DNA of 64,000 nucleotides from Stieleria mannarensis (GCF_014154935.1 NZ_JACEHH010000003.1:62001-126000), one strand, 5' to 3'. Counted from the first letter of the stretch, positions 9,899-20,610 are shown. Notes: generated by a model not told the origin, from the sequence alone. Numbers and translations are program-made.

Positions 9899-9934
9899 AC
9901 GAAAACGCGTCGCTGCACTTGACGAGACGCATCC

Positions 9935-10179
9935 AATGCCAGCACGTGGCGTGAGCCAGTGGCCCGCGATGAACATCATCCGGGCCGCTCGCTAACGCGT
10001 CCCGCTGGCATGCCGCGCAATGCCAGCACGTGGCGTGAGCCAGTGGCCCACGATGAACAGCACATGGGCCGCTCGCTGACGCGTCCCGTTGGCATGCCGC
10101 GCAATGCCAGCACGTGGCGTGAGCCAGTGGCCCGCGATGACAGCACATGGGCCGCTCGCTAACGCGTCCCGCTGGCATC
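9935..10179. repeat. Three tandem copies of an 84-bp palindromic unit
   Basis: Units start at 9935, 10019 and 10103 (period 84). Each begins TGCCAGCACGTGGCGTGAGC and ends in GCTGGCA, so TGCCAGC/GCTGGCA and GTGGCCC/GGGCCGCTC arms let every unit fold back on itself. Related single copies occur at 15361-15442 and, more diverged, at 27620-27682. The block fills the gap between the convergent quinone reductase and rsgA genes. There are no unique spacers, so this is not a CRISPR array. Confidence 0.85.
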
Positions 10180-10193
10180 CCAATCCCGCACGT

Positions 10194-11354
10194 CTAAACC
10201 AACAAGTCGTCTTCCAGCAGATGGCAATAGGAATCGTAGCGGCGGGCGTCGATACGGCCATCGGCGACGGCATCCTTGACGGCGCAGTCGTCTTCGCTCA
10301 GGTGCAAGCAGTTGGCATAGCGGCAGGCGCCGACGTGGGGACGCAGATCGGGCATCAATCCGGCGACCTCTTCGGCCGTGATGTCCCACAGTTGAAATTG
10401 TCGGATTCCTGGCGTGTCGAACACCCAGCCGGCGTCTTCGCCTTGTAACGGAATCAGGGTCGATGTCGTCGTCGTATGACGTCCTTTCTGGTTGTCTTTA
10501 CTGACCTCCGACACCGCCAGCCCCAATCCCGGCTGGACGGCATTGAGCAGGCTGCTTTTTCCCACGCCGCTCTGACCGGACAGCGCTGTCTGTTTGCCTT
10601 TGAGCAGCTCTTTCAAGTAATCGATGTTCGTGCCTCGATCGGCACTGGTCAGCAGGACTCGATAGCCCAGCGAGGCATAGACGCCCAGGATCGGTTGCAG
10701 CGAGGCGGGATCAACCAGGTCGCATTTATTGATGATCACCACGGGGTTCAATCCGCACTGTTCGGCCGACAACAAGAAGCGGTCGATCAGCGCCGGTTTG
10801 AGGGTCGGTTCGGCGGCGCTGGTGACGATCAACAGGTGATCGACGTTGGCGGCAATGATGTGTTGTTGCCCGCGACTTTGCCGGCTGATGATGCCGTGCC
10901 GTGGTGCGACAAACTCGATCATCCCGGTCGATTCGGATTCGGTTTCTGCTTCACAGCGAAATTGAACTCGGTCCCCGGCAACGACGGTGCCGCGGCCGTC
11001 GATGCTGAGCGATTTGAGAACTTGGCGGATCGAACATTCAAACGTCCGTCCGTCGTCGGCCAACACGGTGTTGTGCAGCCCGTGGGCGCGGAGGACGCGA
11101 CCGCTGATCAGGGCCGCATCGTTGGATTCGGTCGCATCGGAGGACGCCGGCGCATCCGCGTTGACCCCGACGACGGTGCGTTTTCGCGTCAGGTCGCCTT
11201 TTCCGCTGACCCGTTCGTGCTTGACCGCGTCGGCAAGCGATTCCTGGTCACCGGCGTTGAATTGCCGGGTCAAGTCGCTGTCCCGCACGCGGCCCTGATG
11301 TCGCTTGCGAAAACTGACGCGAGAATGGTTTGATTTCGGTTTCTTTCTTGCCAT
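10194..11354 (-). CDS. rsgA: Ribosome small-subunit-dependent GTPase A
   Basis: A 386-residue circularly permuted GTPase that releases RbfA and checks maturation of the 30S decoding centre. Order of motifs: basic N-terminal tail (1-70), OB-fold (about 83-150), G4 NKCD at 209-212, G1 GQSGVGKS at 260-267, G3 DTPG at 313-316, then the zinc knuckle with Cys344, Cys349, His351 and Cys357. All key residues are present. The N-terminal extension of about 70 residues is longer than in E. coli and is Lys/Arg-rich, possibly for rRNA contact. It is divergent from acs, with about 190 bases between them for both promoters. Confidence 0.96.
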   Translation of the reverse strand: MARKKPKSNHSRVSFRKRHQGRVRDSDLTRQFNAGDQESLADAVKHERVSGKGDLTRKRTVVGVNADAPASSDATESNDAALISGRVLRAHGLHNTVLADDGRTFECSIRQVLKSLSIDGRGTVVAGDRVQFRCEAETESESTGMIEFVAPRHGIISRQSRGQQHIIAANVDHLLIVTSAAEPTLKPALIDRFLLSAEQCGLNPVVIINKCDLVDPASLQPILGVYASLGYRVLLTSADRGTNIDYLKELLKGKQTALSGQSGVGKSSLLNAVQPGLGLAVSEVSKDNQKGRHTTTTSTLIPLQGEDAGWVFDTPGIRQFQLWDITAEEVAGLMPDLRPHVGACRYANCLHLSEDDCAVKDAVADGRIDARRYDSYCHLLEDDLLV

Positions 11355-11540
11355 CGAAAAAGTTTAGCCAATGAGACCGCGTTGCCACAAACGCGCTCAT
11401 TTCACGGAAATGGCCCACGGCGGCCTTTCGGCGTCAAATGAGTGGAATTCTCCCTTGCCGATGCGGTGTGGTGGCTTGGATTTCCGTTGGTTAAACTATC
11501 GCCTCTCCGAATTTCCTACCTTTTTGCGGATACGCATTGG

Positions 11541-13499
11541 ATGTCTGATTCTTCCTCTGGCCAGATCGACCACGTTCTTGACGAAAGCCGTCTCTTCCCC
11601 CCGCCCGCCGAATTCACTCAAAAGGCGGTCATTGGCTCGATCGAGCAATATGACGAACTCTATGCCCGAGCACGCGATGATCGCGACGGATTTTGGCGTC
11701 AAGAAGCGTTGGAGCACCTGCACTGGTTCAAACCCTTTGACCAGGTTTGCAAGTGGGAATCGCCGCACGCGGAGTGGTTCGTCGGCGGCACAACCAACGC
11801 CAGCTACAACTGCCTGGACCGCAACATTGAACTGGGGCTGGGCGATCGCCCGGCGATCATCTGGGAAGGCGAACCGGGCGATACCCGCACGCTGACGTAC
11901 AGCGAATTGAAGACGGAGGTTTGCAAGTGTGCCGCGGCGCTTCGCGAGCTGGGGATTCAGGCGGGGGACATCGTCAGCATCTACATGCCGATGACGCCGG
12001 AGTTGGCAATTGCGATGTTGGCCTGTGCCCGAATCGGCGCCATTCATTCGGTCATCTTTGCCGGGTTCAGCGCCGAATCGATCGCCGACCGCAATCAAGA
12101 TGCCCAAGCGAAAATGGTGATCACGTCCGATGGGCTGTATCGGCGGGGCAAAGTGTTGCCGCTGAAGGAGACCGTTGACGAGGCGCTTGAAAAGTCGCCG
12201 TCGGTGCAAACCTGTCTGGTGCTCAAACGCGTCGGCAACGACGTCACGATGAAGGAAGGCCGCGACGTCTGGTGGCATGACGTCGTGGACAAACAATCCG
12301 GCGACATGCCCGCAGAACCGATGGATAGCGAAGCGACGTTGTTCATCCTGTACACCTCCGGCAGCACCGGGAAACCCAAGGGGATTCGTCACACCACTGC
12401 CGGCTACAACCTGTGGGCTAAACGCACCTTCCAGTGGGTCTTTGATCATCGTGATGACGACATCTATTGGTGCACGGCGGATTGTGGTTGGATCACCGGA
12501 CACAGCTACATCGTCTACGGACCGCTGGCGGCCGGGGCGACGTGCTTGATGTACGAGGGCGCGCCGAACTACCCGGCCGAAGATCGGTTCTGGGAACTGG
12601 TCGAAAAATACAAGGTCACGATCCTGTACACCGCTCCGACCGCCATCCGCGCGTTCATCAAGTGGGGCGACCAGCACGTCGACAAACACGATCTGTCCAG
12701 TTTGCGATTGCTGGGGACGGTCGGGGAAGGCATCAACCCCGAGGCCTGGATGTGGTACCACAAAAAGATCGGTGGGGAAAAATGCCCGATCGTCGACACG
12801 TGGTGGCAAACGGAAACCGGTGGCATCATGATGAGCCCGCTGCCGGGGATCACGGCGACCAAGCCCGGTTCGTGCACCAAGCCCCTGCCCGGAGTCGTGC
12901 CGGTGATTCTGGCCGAAGACGGGTCGTCGGTCGATCAGGAACACGGCGGCAAACTGTGCATCGAACAGCCTTGGCCGGGAATGTTACGCGGCGTCTGGGG
13001 CGACGACGAACGTTTTGTCAGCACCTACTGGGCGACGTTCAAGGGCGAGTACCTGACCGGGGACAACGCCCGCTGCGACAAGGATGGCTACTACTGGATC
13101 ATGGGCCGCATTGACGACGTGATCAACGTTTCGGGGCACCGGTTGAGTACCATCGAAGTGGAAAGTGCACTTGTCAGCCACCCGGCCGTGGCCGAGGCGG
13201 CCGTGGTCGGTCGTCCCGATGATCTGAAAGGCGAAGCGATCGCGGCCTTCGTCACCGTGACCGACCCGAATCCCGGCGAGGAACTTCGTCAGGAATTGCG
13301 GAACCACGTGCGAAAACAGATCGGCGCGTTGGCTCAACCCGATGACATTCGATTCGCCGCGTCGGTCCCCAAGACGCGGAGCGGCAAGATCATGCGTCGT
13401 CTGTTGCGTGACATCGCCGCCGGACGCGAAGCCGTCGGGGACACCAGCACGCTGGAGGATTTCACCGTCCTGGCACAGCTTCGCGAAGACGAGTCGTAA
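11541..13499 (+). CDS. acs: Acetyl-CoA synthetase (AMP-forming)
   Basis: Converts acetate, ATP and CoA to acetyl-CoA in the cytoplasm. The start at ATG 11541 (MSDSSSGQ) gives 652 residues, the same length as E. coli Acs. An upstream in-frame GTG at 11442 adds 33 residues without similarity. The P-loop [11 protein letters not shown] begins at residue 271, the A8 hinge reads [15 protein letters not shown], and Lys616 in [13 protein letters not shown] is the residue normally controlled by acetylation. CoA-binding and acetyl-pocket regions (WWQTETGG) are intact. It is a single gene, ended by a hairpin at 13523-13543. Confidence 0.96.
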   Translation: MSDSSSGQIDHVLDESRLFPPPAEFTQKAVIGSIEQYDELYARARDDRDGFWRQEALEHLHWFKPFDQVCKWESPHAEWFVGGTTNASYNCLDRNIELGLGDRPAIIWEGEPGDTRTLTYSELKTEVCKCAAALRELGIQAGDIVSIYMPMTPELAIAMLACARIGAIHSVIFAGFSAESIADRNQDAQAKMVITSDGLYRRGKVLPLKETVDEALEKSPSVQTCLVLKRVGNDVTMKEGRDVWWHDVVDKQSGDMPAEPMDSEATLFILYTSGSTGKPKGIRHTTAGYNLWAKRTFQWVFDHRDDDIYWCTADCGWITGHSYIVYGPLAAGATCLMYEGAPNYPAEDRFWELVEKYKVTILYTAPTAIRAFIKWGDQHVDKHDLSSLRLLGTVGEGINPEAWMWYHKKIGGEKCPIVDTWWQTETGGIMMSPLPGITATKPGSCTKPLPGVVPVILAEDGSSVDQEHGGKLCIEQPWPGMLRGVWGDDERFVSTYWATFKGEYLTGDNARCDKDGYYWIMGRIDDVINVSGHRLSTIEVESALVSHPAVAEAAVVGRPDDLKGEAIAAFVTVTDPNPGEELRQELRNHVRKQIGALAQPDDIRFAASVPKTRSGKIMRRLLRDIAAGREAVGDTSTLEDFTVLAQLREDES

Positions 13500-13522
13500 A
13501 GGGCCGTGCCGCGTTGGCGTAG

Positions 13523-13543
13523 CCACGCTCGATGCGAGCGTGG
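13523..13543. terminator. Perfect hairpin between convergent genes
   Basis: CCACGCTCG and CGAGCGTGG form a nine-pair stem around a three-base loop. It lies between acs (ending 13499) and the small membrane protein on the other strand (ending 13557), so it could stop transcription both ways. There is no T-run on either side, which lowers confidence. Confidence 0.5.
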
Positions 13544-13556
13544 TTGCGTTGGATGT

Positions 13557-13763
13557 CTACCGCGAAGACCGCTCTTTGGCCAGAATTCGATCCATCATCG
13601 GCAGCTCGGTGTAATACATCGCTGCCGGGTCGATCCGCTGCTGCTCCAGCCACTGCGTTCGACTGCGCACCGTTTCGGTCGTCGCCAGACGCGGCAACAG
13701 CACGCCCCAGATGGCGGTGACGGCGAGGATCACGGTCAGGAATGCGGCTTTGCGACGTTTCAT
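13557..13763 (-). CDS. Small single-TM protein coupled to a YeiH-like transporter
   Basis: A 68-residue protein (MKRRKAAFL... ending AKERSSR) with one hydrophobic segment at residues 7-25 and a charged C-terminal tail. Its ATG overlaps the stop of the upstream YeiH-type transporter in an ATGA arrangement, so translation is probably coupled. No domain is recognised. By position it may be an accessory subunit of that transporter, but this rests on context only. Confidence 0.6.
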   Translation of the reverse strand: MKRRKAAFLTVILAVTAIWGVLLPRLATTETVRSRTQWLEQQRIDPAAMYYTELPMMDRILAKERSSR

Positions 13764-15217
13764 TGTCCCGCCCCGGCGAACAGCACGCCGAACATCAGGT
13801 ACGCCATGATGAGCGTCAGCAGCAGGTTCAGCGACTGGCCACAGACGTACAGGATCATTGGTTTGCCGCCTCGAAAGTAAGGCAACAATTGTTTGAAATT
13901 GGTTTCCAAGCCGATGCAAACGAATGCCAGACAGAAGAACCATCCGCGAAGTGTTTTGGTGGATCCGCCGATCATCGCTTCGATCATCAAATCGCCGCCG
14001 GTCATCGACGCATGCAGGGTCGAAAACAGCACCGACGCTGCGATGAACCCGAGCACAAACTTGGGGAACCGGTACCAGATCTCGCCCACGCCTGGGGTCG
14101 CCGCATCGCTGCGTTTTTCGACGTACGTGACCCAATAGGTCGCGACGCAGAATGCGGTGACACCGATCAAGATGTTTTGAATCATCTTGACCGTGGCGGC
14201 GACTTCCAAGGCTTCTTCGCCCAGGGTCGCACCGGCAACGGCGACCGCGCCGGTGGCGTCGATCGTGCCGCCCAACCAGGCGCCACCGACGTCATCGGGC
14301 AACCCCATCGCTTTGATCGCCAGGGGCAACACGATCATCATCACCACGGTGAATGAGAGCGACAGTCCGATCGCCAGCGAAAGTTCTTCTTTTTTCGCCC
14401 GGCAGGAGGCTGCCGTCGCGATTGCCGCAGAGACGCCGCAGACCGACATGTCGGCGCTGATCACCATGTTCAAGGACTTCGACGGAATCTTCAGCACCTT
14501 TTGTCCGAAGATGAACGTGCTGATCAACACGATCGGCGTGACCACCCAGGCGACGCCGATTCCGGGAATCCCCAGCGCCATCAATCGACTCATCAAGACT
14601 TCCGCGCCCAACAACACCAAGCCCGTCTTGATGAAAAACTCGGTCATGATCGCCGGACGCAATCCGCGCGGCGTGCCGATCGTGTTGCTGATCACCAGTC
14701 CGACCAGCAATGCCCAGAGCGCGTATTCCAAGTTGTACGCCTTGATGACCGTCTGGCCGGCCAGGACGTAGGCGATGGTGGCCAACAGAAAGACAACAGG
14801 AAACGCTTTCAGGAATCCGATCGCGCTCTTACCTCTCAACTTCATCGCAATCGTGAACAAGACACCGATGACGACAAACGCCCCGAAAACACCGCGGTAG
14901 GTCGTCGTCGCACTCGCCTGATCGCTGGGGGCGACGTAAAAGGCGTCGAGCGGGTTTTGTGTCCATTTCCCCGGCTTGGCCAGCCAACGTTTCAGCGGAC
15001 TGGACAGCGAAACCGATTCGCCCTGCTGGATCGACTCGCTGAACGTCGCCGGCACAGAAACCCAAACGGCGGCAAACGCGACCAACAGAATCAGACCCGC
15101 ACACCAGATCGCCCACCAGTCTTCGGTGGTCTTCATCTGTTCCCAGGTGCTCAAGCGGGGTTGCTCGATGATGTCAGAACTAGGGGCATCAGCGCGGTCG
15201 TCGGAAGGGGTGCTCAT
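13760..15217 (-). CDS. YeiH/UPF0324 family putative sulfate-exporter-type transporter
   Basis: A 485-residue inner-membrane protein of the YeiH (UPF0324, putative sulfate exporter) family. After a charged N-terminus of about 30 residues come some ten or eleven TM helices. Family-like segments include [35 protein letters not shown] and [15 protein letters not shown]. The N-terminal periplasmic loop between the first helices is longer than in E. coli YeiH. I chose ATG 15217 over a TTG 54 bases upstream. It overlaps the next small gene by four bases. Substrate is unproven in this family. Confidence 0.85.
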   Translation of the reverse strand: MSTPSDDRADAPSSDIIEQPRLSTWEQMKTTEDWWAIWCAGLILLVAFAAVWVSVPATFSESIQQGESVSLSSPLKRWLAKPGKWTQNPLDAFYVAPSDQASATTTYRGVFGAFVVIGVLFTIAMKLRGKSAIGFLKAFPVVFLLATIAYVLAGQTVIKAYNLEYALWALLVGLVISNTIGTPRGLRPAIMTEFFIKTGLVLLGAEVLMSRLMALGIPGIGVAWVVTPIVLISTFIFGQKVLKIPSKSLNMVISADMSVCGVSAAIATAASCRAKKEELSLAIGLSLSFTVVMMIVLPLAIKAMGLPDDVGGAWLGGTIDATGAVAVAGATLGEEALEVAATVKMIQNILIGVTAFCVATYWVTYVEKRSDAATPGVGEIWYRFPKFVLGFIAASVLFSTLHASMTGGDLMIEAMIGGSTKTLRGWFFCLAFVCIGLETNFKQLLPYFRGGKPMILYVCGQSLNLLLTLIMAYLMFGVLFAGAGQ

Positions 15218-15360
15218 CGGGGGCGAGATCGGATAGAAGGCGGGACTTGCTGCGGAGGGAGGGGCCGTCAACGGCTTTCAAACGCGCCCACAGAATATCA
15301 CGCCGAGAGCGATTGATGTAGCTACGCTCACGCTTCCCGCTGGCAGGGGCTGCCCCGCGA

Positions 15361-15442
15361 TGCCAGCACGACGCGTGAGCGAGTGGCCCACGCCGGACGC
15401 GGAGTGAACTCCGCACGCCGCTCGCTCACGCTTCCCGCTGGC
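15361..15442. repeat. Single copy of the 84-bp palindromic repeat family
   Basis: Starts TGCCAGCACGACGCGTGAGC and ends CTTCCCGCTGGCA, with inner arms GAGTGGCCC and CCGCTCGCTCAC. Partial copies of the ends flank it (GCTTCCCGCTGGCAGGGGCTG occurs near 15331 and again near 15429), so the locus looks like repeat-on-repeat growth. It lies between the YeiH gene and the epimerase gene. Confidence 0.75.
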
Positions 15443-15472
15443 AGGGGCTGCCAGCACGTGGCGTCAGCTGCG

Positions 15473-16741
15473 CTACATTCCGCTGCGCAGTGCGTCCAGG
15501 TGACGCCCGAAGTGATCGTCCAGGACTTCGCGGTAGGTTTCCGGGTGGGCGACCAGGCAATCGCGGACGACTTTGCCCCATTTGTCATCGGTCAGCACGG
15601 AGCCGAAGGTGCAGTGCAGGATTTGGCGTCCGGGTTTGGTGAACCCTTTGCCTTGGGGGACGTCGGCCCACATTTCCAAGTACTCGCTTTCCAGCGTCGC
15701 GTCGTCGGCTTGGTCAGTGGTCGGTGCGTCGGCGAGCGTTGCCGAAACGTGATAGGTCGCCTTGTCGGTTTCATAGCGATCGCGTGAGAAATCGATGATA
15801 CCTCGGAAGGCGGCCGCGTCGTGACGGGCGACCACGCGGAGAGCTTCCAGGTAGCTCGTGCCGGCGGTTTTGACATGGAACTTGCCGGCCGTCGTGCGGG
15901 CCAACGCGGCATACATCGAAACCTTGTCGCTGCCCGAGTGCAGGCTCAACTTGTACGGCCCGAGCAGATTGGCCACGGCCGCGTGGTCCGCCAGCGAAGC
16001 CTCCAACGCTGCCAAGTCGCCTTTGAAATCGACGCCCTTTTCGAAATCACCGATGAAGCGAGGCGCCAGACTGACCAGTTTCATGCCGCCCTTCAAACAT
16101 TGGTCGGCGATGATGTAGTGTTCCGACAGAGTGGTCGGCTGGTCGGTTTCGTCGACGGACAACTCGATTTCATAGTCCTGGCCGGCTTTCTCGTTGACCT
16201 GGCGGATGTAATCCCCCAGCTTGAGTGCCCGTGCGATCGCCGCGCCGTACTTGACTGCCGCCCGCATACAGGCCTGTTCGTCCAACTGGATCGTCGAACC
16301 GGTCGACAGTTCGATCGACTTGCCCAAGTAGGAATCGAACCACGGCGCGGTGTCTCGGGCTGAGGAAAACTTCTCCCGCAGTGTGGATTCGTCGTAATCA
16401 TCCGCTTTTTGGTCGACATCGTCCGACGGGTCGATTGTGAAAAACGTGAACCCGGCTGCCGCGGTGATGTCGACGTCATTGTTGACCTTCAAGTGATCCG
16501 CGTCGGCACCGATCGGCCCGTCCCATCCGGCCGCCTCGGCAGCCTGCATTGCGTCGGCCATCACGCCCTCGGGCGTCCGCTGGGTCCGCGTCATCTCGCG
16601 AATCGATTGTTGGGGGAAAATCGCGGTGATGCCCTCGCCGCAACGTTTCATCGCAGCGACATGTCCGGGGGTGGCAAGGCCGGTTCGATCACCAAATCCG
16701 AAGCTGGGCTCGAGCCCGAGAGTCGTGCACTTTTTGGTCAT
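15473..16741 (-). CDS. Probable tagaturonate/fructuronate epimerase family protein (UxaE-like)
   Basis: A 422-residue cytoplasmic enzyme resembling the UxaE family, which epimerises tagaturonate and fructuronate in hexuronate breakdown. Supporting segments are GFGDRTGLATPGH and IFPQQSIREMTRTQRTP near the start, DADHLK in the first third, ELSVDETDQPTT in the middle and KLSLHSGSDK late in the protein. His, Glu and Asp in these loops are likely metal ligands. ATG 16741 is the start; a TTG nine bases upstream is in frame but weaker. No other hexuronate genes are adjacent, so the pathway role is inferred from family only. Confidence 0.7.
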   Translation of the reverse strand: MTKKCTTLGLEPSFGFGDRTGLATPGHVAAMKRCGEGITAIFPQQSIREMTRTQRTPEGVMADAMQAAEAAGWDGPIGADADHLKVNNDVDITAAAGFTFFTIDPSDDVDQKADDYDESTLREKFSSARDTAPWFDSYLGKSIELSTGSTIQLDEQACMRAAVKYGAAIARALKLGDYIRQVNEKAGQDYEIELSVDETDQPTTLSEHYIIADQCLKGGMKLVSLAPRFIGDFEKGVDFKGDLAALEASLADHAAVANLLGPYKLSLHSGSDKVSMYAALARTTAGKFHVKTAGTSYLEALRVVARHDAAAFRGIIDFSRDRYETDKATYHVSATLADAPTTDQADDATLESEYLEMWADVPQGKGFTKPGRQILHCTFGSVLTDDKWGKVVRDCLVAHPETYREVLDDHFGRHLDALRSGM

Positions 16742-17442
16742 TGCAGTCAAAGATCAGAAGGGAGGGGAGAGTGGAAGCAGCTTTTTATTTGGGGGGTAGC
16801 TTACGACGGGAGGCGACATCATTGAAGGACCTGAATCGACGGGGCGGCATCGGTCGAACGGGCGAAATCCGCGATCCGATCGAACCGGCAGCGGTTTTCT
16901 GGCGGAACATTAACAATGCACCGGTGATCGACACCAAAACGAAGCCGCCAGCAGAAGGCTGGGGAACGGAAAAAACGTGGAATTTTCGACGCTTCTCGCT
17001 AAACGCCACCACATTTGATTCACTCGTACCCGTGTGCGGTGTCTGTTTTCTTATTTTTTAACCAATCGATTTTTTGACCAACCCTCCTACCTATCGCATC
17101 GCAAACAACCCCGCAATCGGTTGCGTGAATCTCTCTGAATCTGTCGGGAGGCACTGAGTTTTCGCAATCGGAGTGAGTGGCGATGAACGAGAAGTGTCGT
17201 TTTTTTCCAGGTCAATGCATCGGCGGTCCCGCGGCGGCGGACACGCCACGCTGCGGAAAGAAGCCCCAAATCCGGCGAACTTTTTGAATTCGTCCGATGT
17301 CTCTCAAGAGGGCGTAAGAAGCGTCCGATACCTCACTTCACGACAAGAACGATTCTCCCAGTCAGTCGCGAAAGGCAGGCTGGACGGGTTCGGGAGTTCT
17401 TGACGGTTCCGGAAAGTTTTCCTAATCTTTCCGTTAGTTGAA
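16742..17442. other. Intergenic region, no gene supported
   Basis: About 700 bases between the epimerase start and tRNA-Cys. Short open frames on both strands lack coding character, start signals or recognisable motifs. It must contain the promoters of both flanking transcription units, but I see no convincing repeat or hairpin. Confidence 0.5.
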
Positions 17443-17513
17443 GGCGACTTGGCCGAGTGGTTAGGCAGCGGATTGCAAATCCGTCTACAGCAGTTCGAAT
17501 CTGCTAGTCGCCT
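17443..17513 (+). tRNA. tRNA-Cys (GCA)
   Basis: A 71-base cloverleaf. Acceptor arms GGCGACT and AGTCGCC pair fully, and the discriminator is T. The D-loop reads GGCCGAGTGGTTAGGC, the anticodon loop TTGCAAA gives anticodon GCA, and the T-loop is GTTCGAATC. CCA is not encoded. A short hairpin, CCTCTC-TTGA-GAGAGG (17511-17526), overlaps the 3' end and may help end transcription. Confidence 0.95.
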
Positions 17514-17673
17514 CTCTTGAGAGAGGCTAGATCGATGGAGACGTCACCGAGAATCGTCGGACGCTGTCTCCATCTGAGCACTCCGATGGGCACGATTTCT
17601 TTCGGCCCACACCATCTCGACCCACCCGAATTGGTACATTGACAGGCATCCTTCCTGCCGATCGGGTGTTTGC

Positions 17674-18939
17674 ATGTGGAACGCGTTACGTCTTTTGCCA
17701 GCCGCCTTGCTGCTGTTGGGGTTTGCGACAGCGTTTGGCCAACCGCAAGGGGATGCGGTCGAGGGGCTGATCTTTCGGGATCCGTTCTCGGGGCTTTCGG
17801 CCAGCGAGATTGAATCCAAGCTGGTGGTCTTTCTGATCACCGACGAGGACCCGTTTGAGTGGACGAAGGCCAAGTTGGACCAGGCGGACAAGAATCGCCT
17901 CGGTGGCGGCCCCGATGTCTGGTGCGGTCCCGATTTTCGTCGTTCGTTTCAAAAGCTATTCGTTTCCCGACCCGACTTGAAGGACCGCTGCATCGTCCAG
18001 CGTGTCGTCGCGGGGCTGCCAAAGAATCTGACCGGAAACGTTGCGCGTACCTTGCCCCCGCGGGCGATCACCGCGATCTGTGATGGCCAATACCGGTTGC
18101 TCAATTTCAACGTCGGGGTTCCGGAACCGAACGACTTGGTGCGGTTGATCGAAGACGCCGAGGAGGCCAAGGCACTGCTTCAATTGCACCAAGACGATCC
18201 CGCGGCACTGTCCAATGCGGTGCTGGATCGGTCCAATAAACGAGTTGATCGCGTGTACCGCGATGCGCTCGCTCGATTGACCGAACAAGTCAGCGTTGAC
18301 GAAGCAGCGCTGGACGTCGACGAAGCGTGGATTTCGCAGTACTCACGATTGGTGTCGGATCTGAACCCGGTCTATCTGTACGACGTGGGGCTCCGTTTCG
18401 GACTCAGTGACCGCAGCGATCTGGTGCGTTTGTTGGTTTTGGAACAGCACTGCGAGACACGGCGCAATTGGTGCGACACACTGGCCCCGTTTACGATCGG
18501 ACGCGCGATGCGAGCGATCATGAATCCATTGGTCGATACCGCTTGGGGCGTCCCCGCGGTGCTGGAGATCGCTCCTCAGGACCACGAAGAGCCGCTGCGA
18601 TGGTTTTCGACGCGGCGGGAGAATGCGTTCGTCGTCTTGGCCGTCCTACCGACGTATCTTGATCAGGACATCACCTGGCCACCGCCGAACGTGAGCCGAA
18701 ATCCGCTGGCCAAACGAAATTGGAGCGAGCTGGAATCGGTGATGGCGAATCACCCGTTCCGCAGCGTCACCGCGGAGCAGTTGGCGGTGATCCTACGTGA
18801 GAATGACGAAATGGCGATCAACCTGTTGGTCCCGGCCCGGGCCAGGTACGTCGTGTTTGAACCGGGGAAAACCAAGCCGATCGTGATCCGCGAATCTGAC
18901 CTGCCGGGCAAGTTCATCAATCGTCTCGAGACGAAATAA
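17674..18939 (+). CDS. Secreted protein of unknown function
   Basis: A 421-residue protein with a clear signal peptide (residues 1-22: Leu/Ala-rich core, cut near ATAFGQ). The mature part has no motif I recognise. It opens with a beta-alpha-like stretch (KLVVFLITDEDPFEW) and has two Cys near residues 87 and 106 and another pair in EQHCETRRNWCDTL, perhaps disulfides in the periplasm. The GATCGGGTGTTTGC preceding the ATG has no Shine-Dalgarno sequence. The gene stands alone between tRNA-Cys and the sulfatase. The open frame, signal peptide and composition make it a real gene. Confidence 0.75.
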   Translation: MWNALRLLPAALLLLGFATAFGQPQGDAVEGLIFRDPFSGLSASEIESKLVVFLITDEDPFEWTKAKLDQADKNRLGGGPDVWCGPDFRRSFQKLFVSRPDLKDRCIVQRVVAGLPKNLTGNVARTLPPRAITAICDGQYRLLNFNVGVPEPNDLVRLIEDAEEAKALLQLHQDDPAALSNAVLDRSNKRVDRVYRDALARLTEQVSVDEAALDVDEAWISQYSRLVSDLNPVYLYDVGLRFGLSDRSDLVRLLVLEQHCETRRNWCDTLAPFTIGRAMRAIMNPLVDTAWGVPAVLEIAPQDHEEPLRWFSTRRENAFVVLAVLPTYLDQDITWPPPNVSRNPLAKRNWSELESVMANHPFRSVTAEQLAVILRENDEMAINLLVPARARYVVFEPGKTKPIVIRESDLPGKFINRLETK

Positions 18940-18975
18940 CCGTTGGTGTCGAGCCTTGAGGCGATCACCTGCCGG

Positions 18976-19013
18976 TGTACGATGGCCCTTCCGGGCTGTC
19001 GCCCGTGGGGCTC
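18976..19013. repeat. Half copy of the TGTACGA-type intergenic element
   Basis: Starts TGTACGATGGCCCTTCCGGG, nearly identical to the left arm of the element at 1248-1316, but the right arm (TCGTACA) is missing. It lies between the convergent unknown secreted protein and the sulfatase. Confidence 0.6.
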
Positions 19014-19073
19014 CGCCACACGGGGTGGCGCCGCGAGGCGAAGCCTGGGAACAAGATCGAGAGCCGAGCGAAA

Positions 19074-20498
19074 TCAACGTTTCGCTTTCGTATCCAACGC
19101 CAACTGATCGCGACGGACGAGGTCCAGGATTTCTTGGACTTGCTCGGGATGCTTCGCCGCCAGATCGTTGGTTTCACCGAGATCGTTGCGTAGGTCGTAC
19201 AATCGCCAATCCGGCTGACCGTCGCGATCCTTGCGGTAGCGGACCAACTTCCAAGGCCCTTTGCGGATGCCGATCATCGTTTCGCCCTCTTGGCTGGCCC
19301 AGTACAAATACTCGTGTTGGCGTTGGTCGGCGGACTTGTTCAGCAAGGTCGGCAGATACGAAATCCCGTCGATGTCATTCGGTGGTTCGACGCCAGCGAT
19401 TTCACACGCGGTCGGCAAAAAATCCCAAAACGCGGACGGCAAATCCGATCGTGATCCGGCGGCGACCTTCCCCGGCCAGCGGGCGATCATTGGGACACGG
19501 ATCCCGCCCTCGTGCATCGATCGCTTGTATCCCTTCAGCACCCCGTTGGAGTCGAAGTACTCGTGGTCATGGTTGCCTTCGCGGTGGGGGCCGTTGTCGG
19601 ACGTGAAGATCACCAGGGTGTTTTCATCGATCCCAAGGTCTTTGAGCAACTGGAACAGCCGCCCGACATCGGCATCCATGCGGGTGATCATCGCCGCGAA
19701 CCCTTTTTCGGGGTTGGGCCAGGGACGATCCGCATAGATTCCATAATCCGGCACTTCCATCCCGTCCTTCAGCACGCGGCCGCCTTCATTGTTGGCGTGG
19801 GGAATCGTCCAGTGGATGTGCATCAAGAAGGGGCTGCGGTGATTGCGCTGAATGAAATCCAATGCCGCGTCGGTCATCTTGTCGTGCGAGTACGTGACCT
19901 TCTTTTCCGACACCCGACCGCGCGCCATCGGATGATCCATCAACACGTTCCCCGGCAGGAAGACCTGGCGGTCATTCTCCCACAGGTACGGTGGATAATA
20001 ATTGTGGGCGTTGCTTTGGTTCAGGTAACCGTACCAGTAATCGAATCCGTTTCGATTGGGGTGCCCGTCGTTGTTGACCTCCTCGGGCGAGTCGACGTGT
20101 CCCAACGCCCATTTGCCGACGCCCCCGGTCGCGTAACCGGCTTGCTGCAACAATTTCGCGACCGTCGGTTCGTTGCCGGTCAAGGAGCGGGAACGGTTTC
20201 CCGTCAGGCCCGTATGCCCGACGTGTTGACCGGTCCAAAGCACCAAACGCGAAGGCCGACAAACGGTGTGCCCGGCGTAGTGGTCGGTAAACCGCATCCC
20301 TTCGGCCGCCATCTGGTCCAGATGGGGCGTTTGAATCTGCTTTTGTCCATAGCATCCCAAGTCGCCGTACCCGAGGTCGTCGACCATGATGTAGATGATG
20401 TTCGGGCGGTTTTCGGCGGCGCAGGTTGTTAACGCAGCGAATGATGCGAGCAGGAAAAGAAAGAGGCGGTGGATGGAGCGATGGGGCATCGTTGGCAT
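19074..20498 (-). CDS. Secreted sulfatase (formylglycine type)
   Basis: A 474-residue type I sulfatase, which removes sulfate esters, probably from algal sulfated polysaccharide. The signal peptide covers residues 1-27 (cut near TTCAAE). Asp40-Asp41 in IMVDDLGYGD are metal ligands. Cys80 in the C-x-P-S-R motif (VCRPSR) is the residue matured to formylglycine. A later FTSDNGPH segment supplies the remaining Asp/Asn ligands. The length fits S1-family enzymes. No sulfatase-maturing enzyme or glycoside hydrolase is adjacent. Substrate and subfamily cannot be fixed from the sequence alone. Confidence 0.94.
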   Translation of the reverse strand: MPTMPHRSIHRLFLFLLASFAALTTCAAENRPNIIYIMVDDLGYGDLGCYGQKQIQTPHLDQMAAEGMRFTDHYAGHTVCRPSRLVLWTGQHVGHTGLTGNRSRSLTGNEPTVAKLLQQAGYATGGVGKWALGHVDSPEEVNNDGHPNRNGFDYWYGYLNQSNAHNYYPPYLWENDRQVFLPGNVLMDHPMARGRVSEKKVTYSHDKMTDAALDFIQRNHRSPFLMHIHWTIPHANNEGGRVLKDGMEVPDYGIYADRPWPNPEKGFAAMITRMDADVGRLFQLLKDLGIDENTLVIFTSDNGPHREGNHDHEYFDSNGVLKGYKRSMHEGGIRVPMIARWPGKVAAGSRSDLPSAFWDFLPTACEIAGVEPPNDIDGISYLPTLLNKSADQRQHEYLYWASQEGETMIGIRKGPWKLVRYRKDRDGQPDWRLYDLRNDLGETNDLAAKHPEQVQEILDLVRRDQLALDTKAKR

Positions 20499-20610
20499 TT
20501 CTGATTCGTGAGGAAGGAGTTGCAGCCCTAGAGTGTAAGGTCCTCCGGTCGCATCGTGGGCTCCGCGTCGGGGCCGTCACCCATCCAGCCCGCTCCATCG
20601 CGTAGGACAT

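Noticed and set aside
8675-9979. A 434-codon minus-strand frame across the dehydrogenase and quinone reductase genes.
   Set aside because: It spans two real plus-strand genes and their gap and has no recognisable domain.
9935-10179. Possible CRISPR array at the regular 84-bp repeats.
   Set aside because: Units are directly adjacent and self-complementary, with no unique spacers and no cas genes.
11496-12944. A 482-codon open frame on the strand opposite acs.
   Set aside because: It lies wholly inside a conserved enzyme gene and reads as the complement of its codons, with no motif of its own. High-GC genes often give such antisense frames.
16742-17061. Short open frames before tRNA-Cys on both strands.
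   Set aside because: Fewer than 110 codons, no Shine-Dalgarno sequence, no motif, and mutually overlapping frames.
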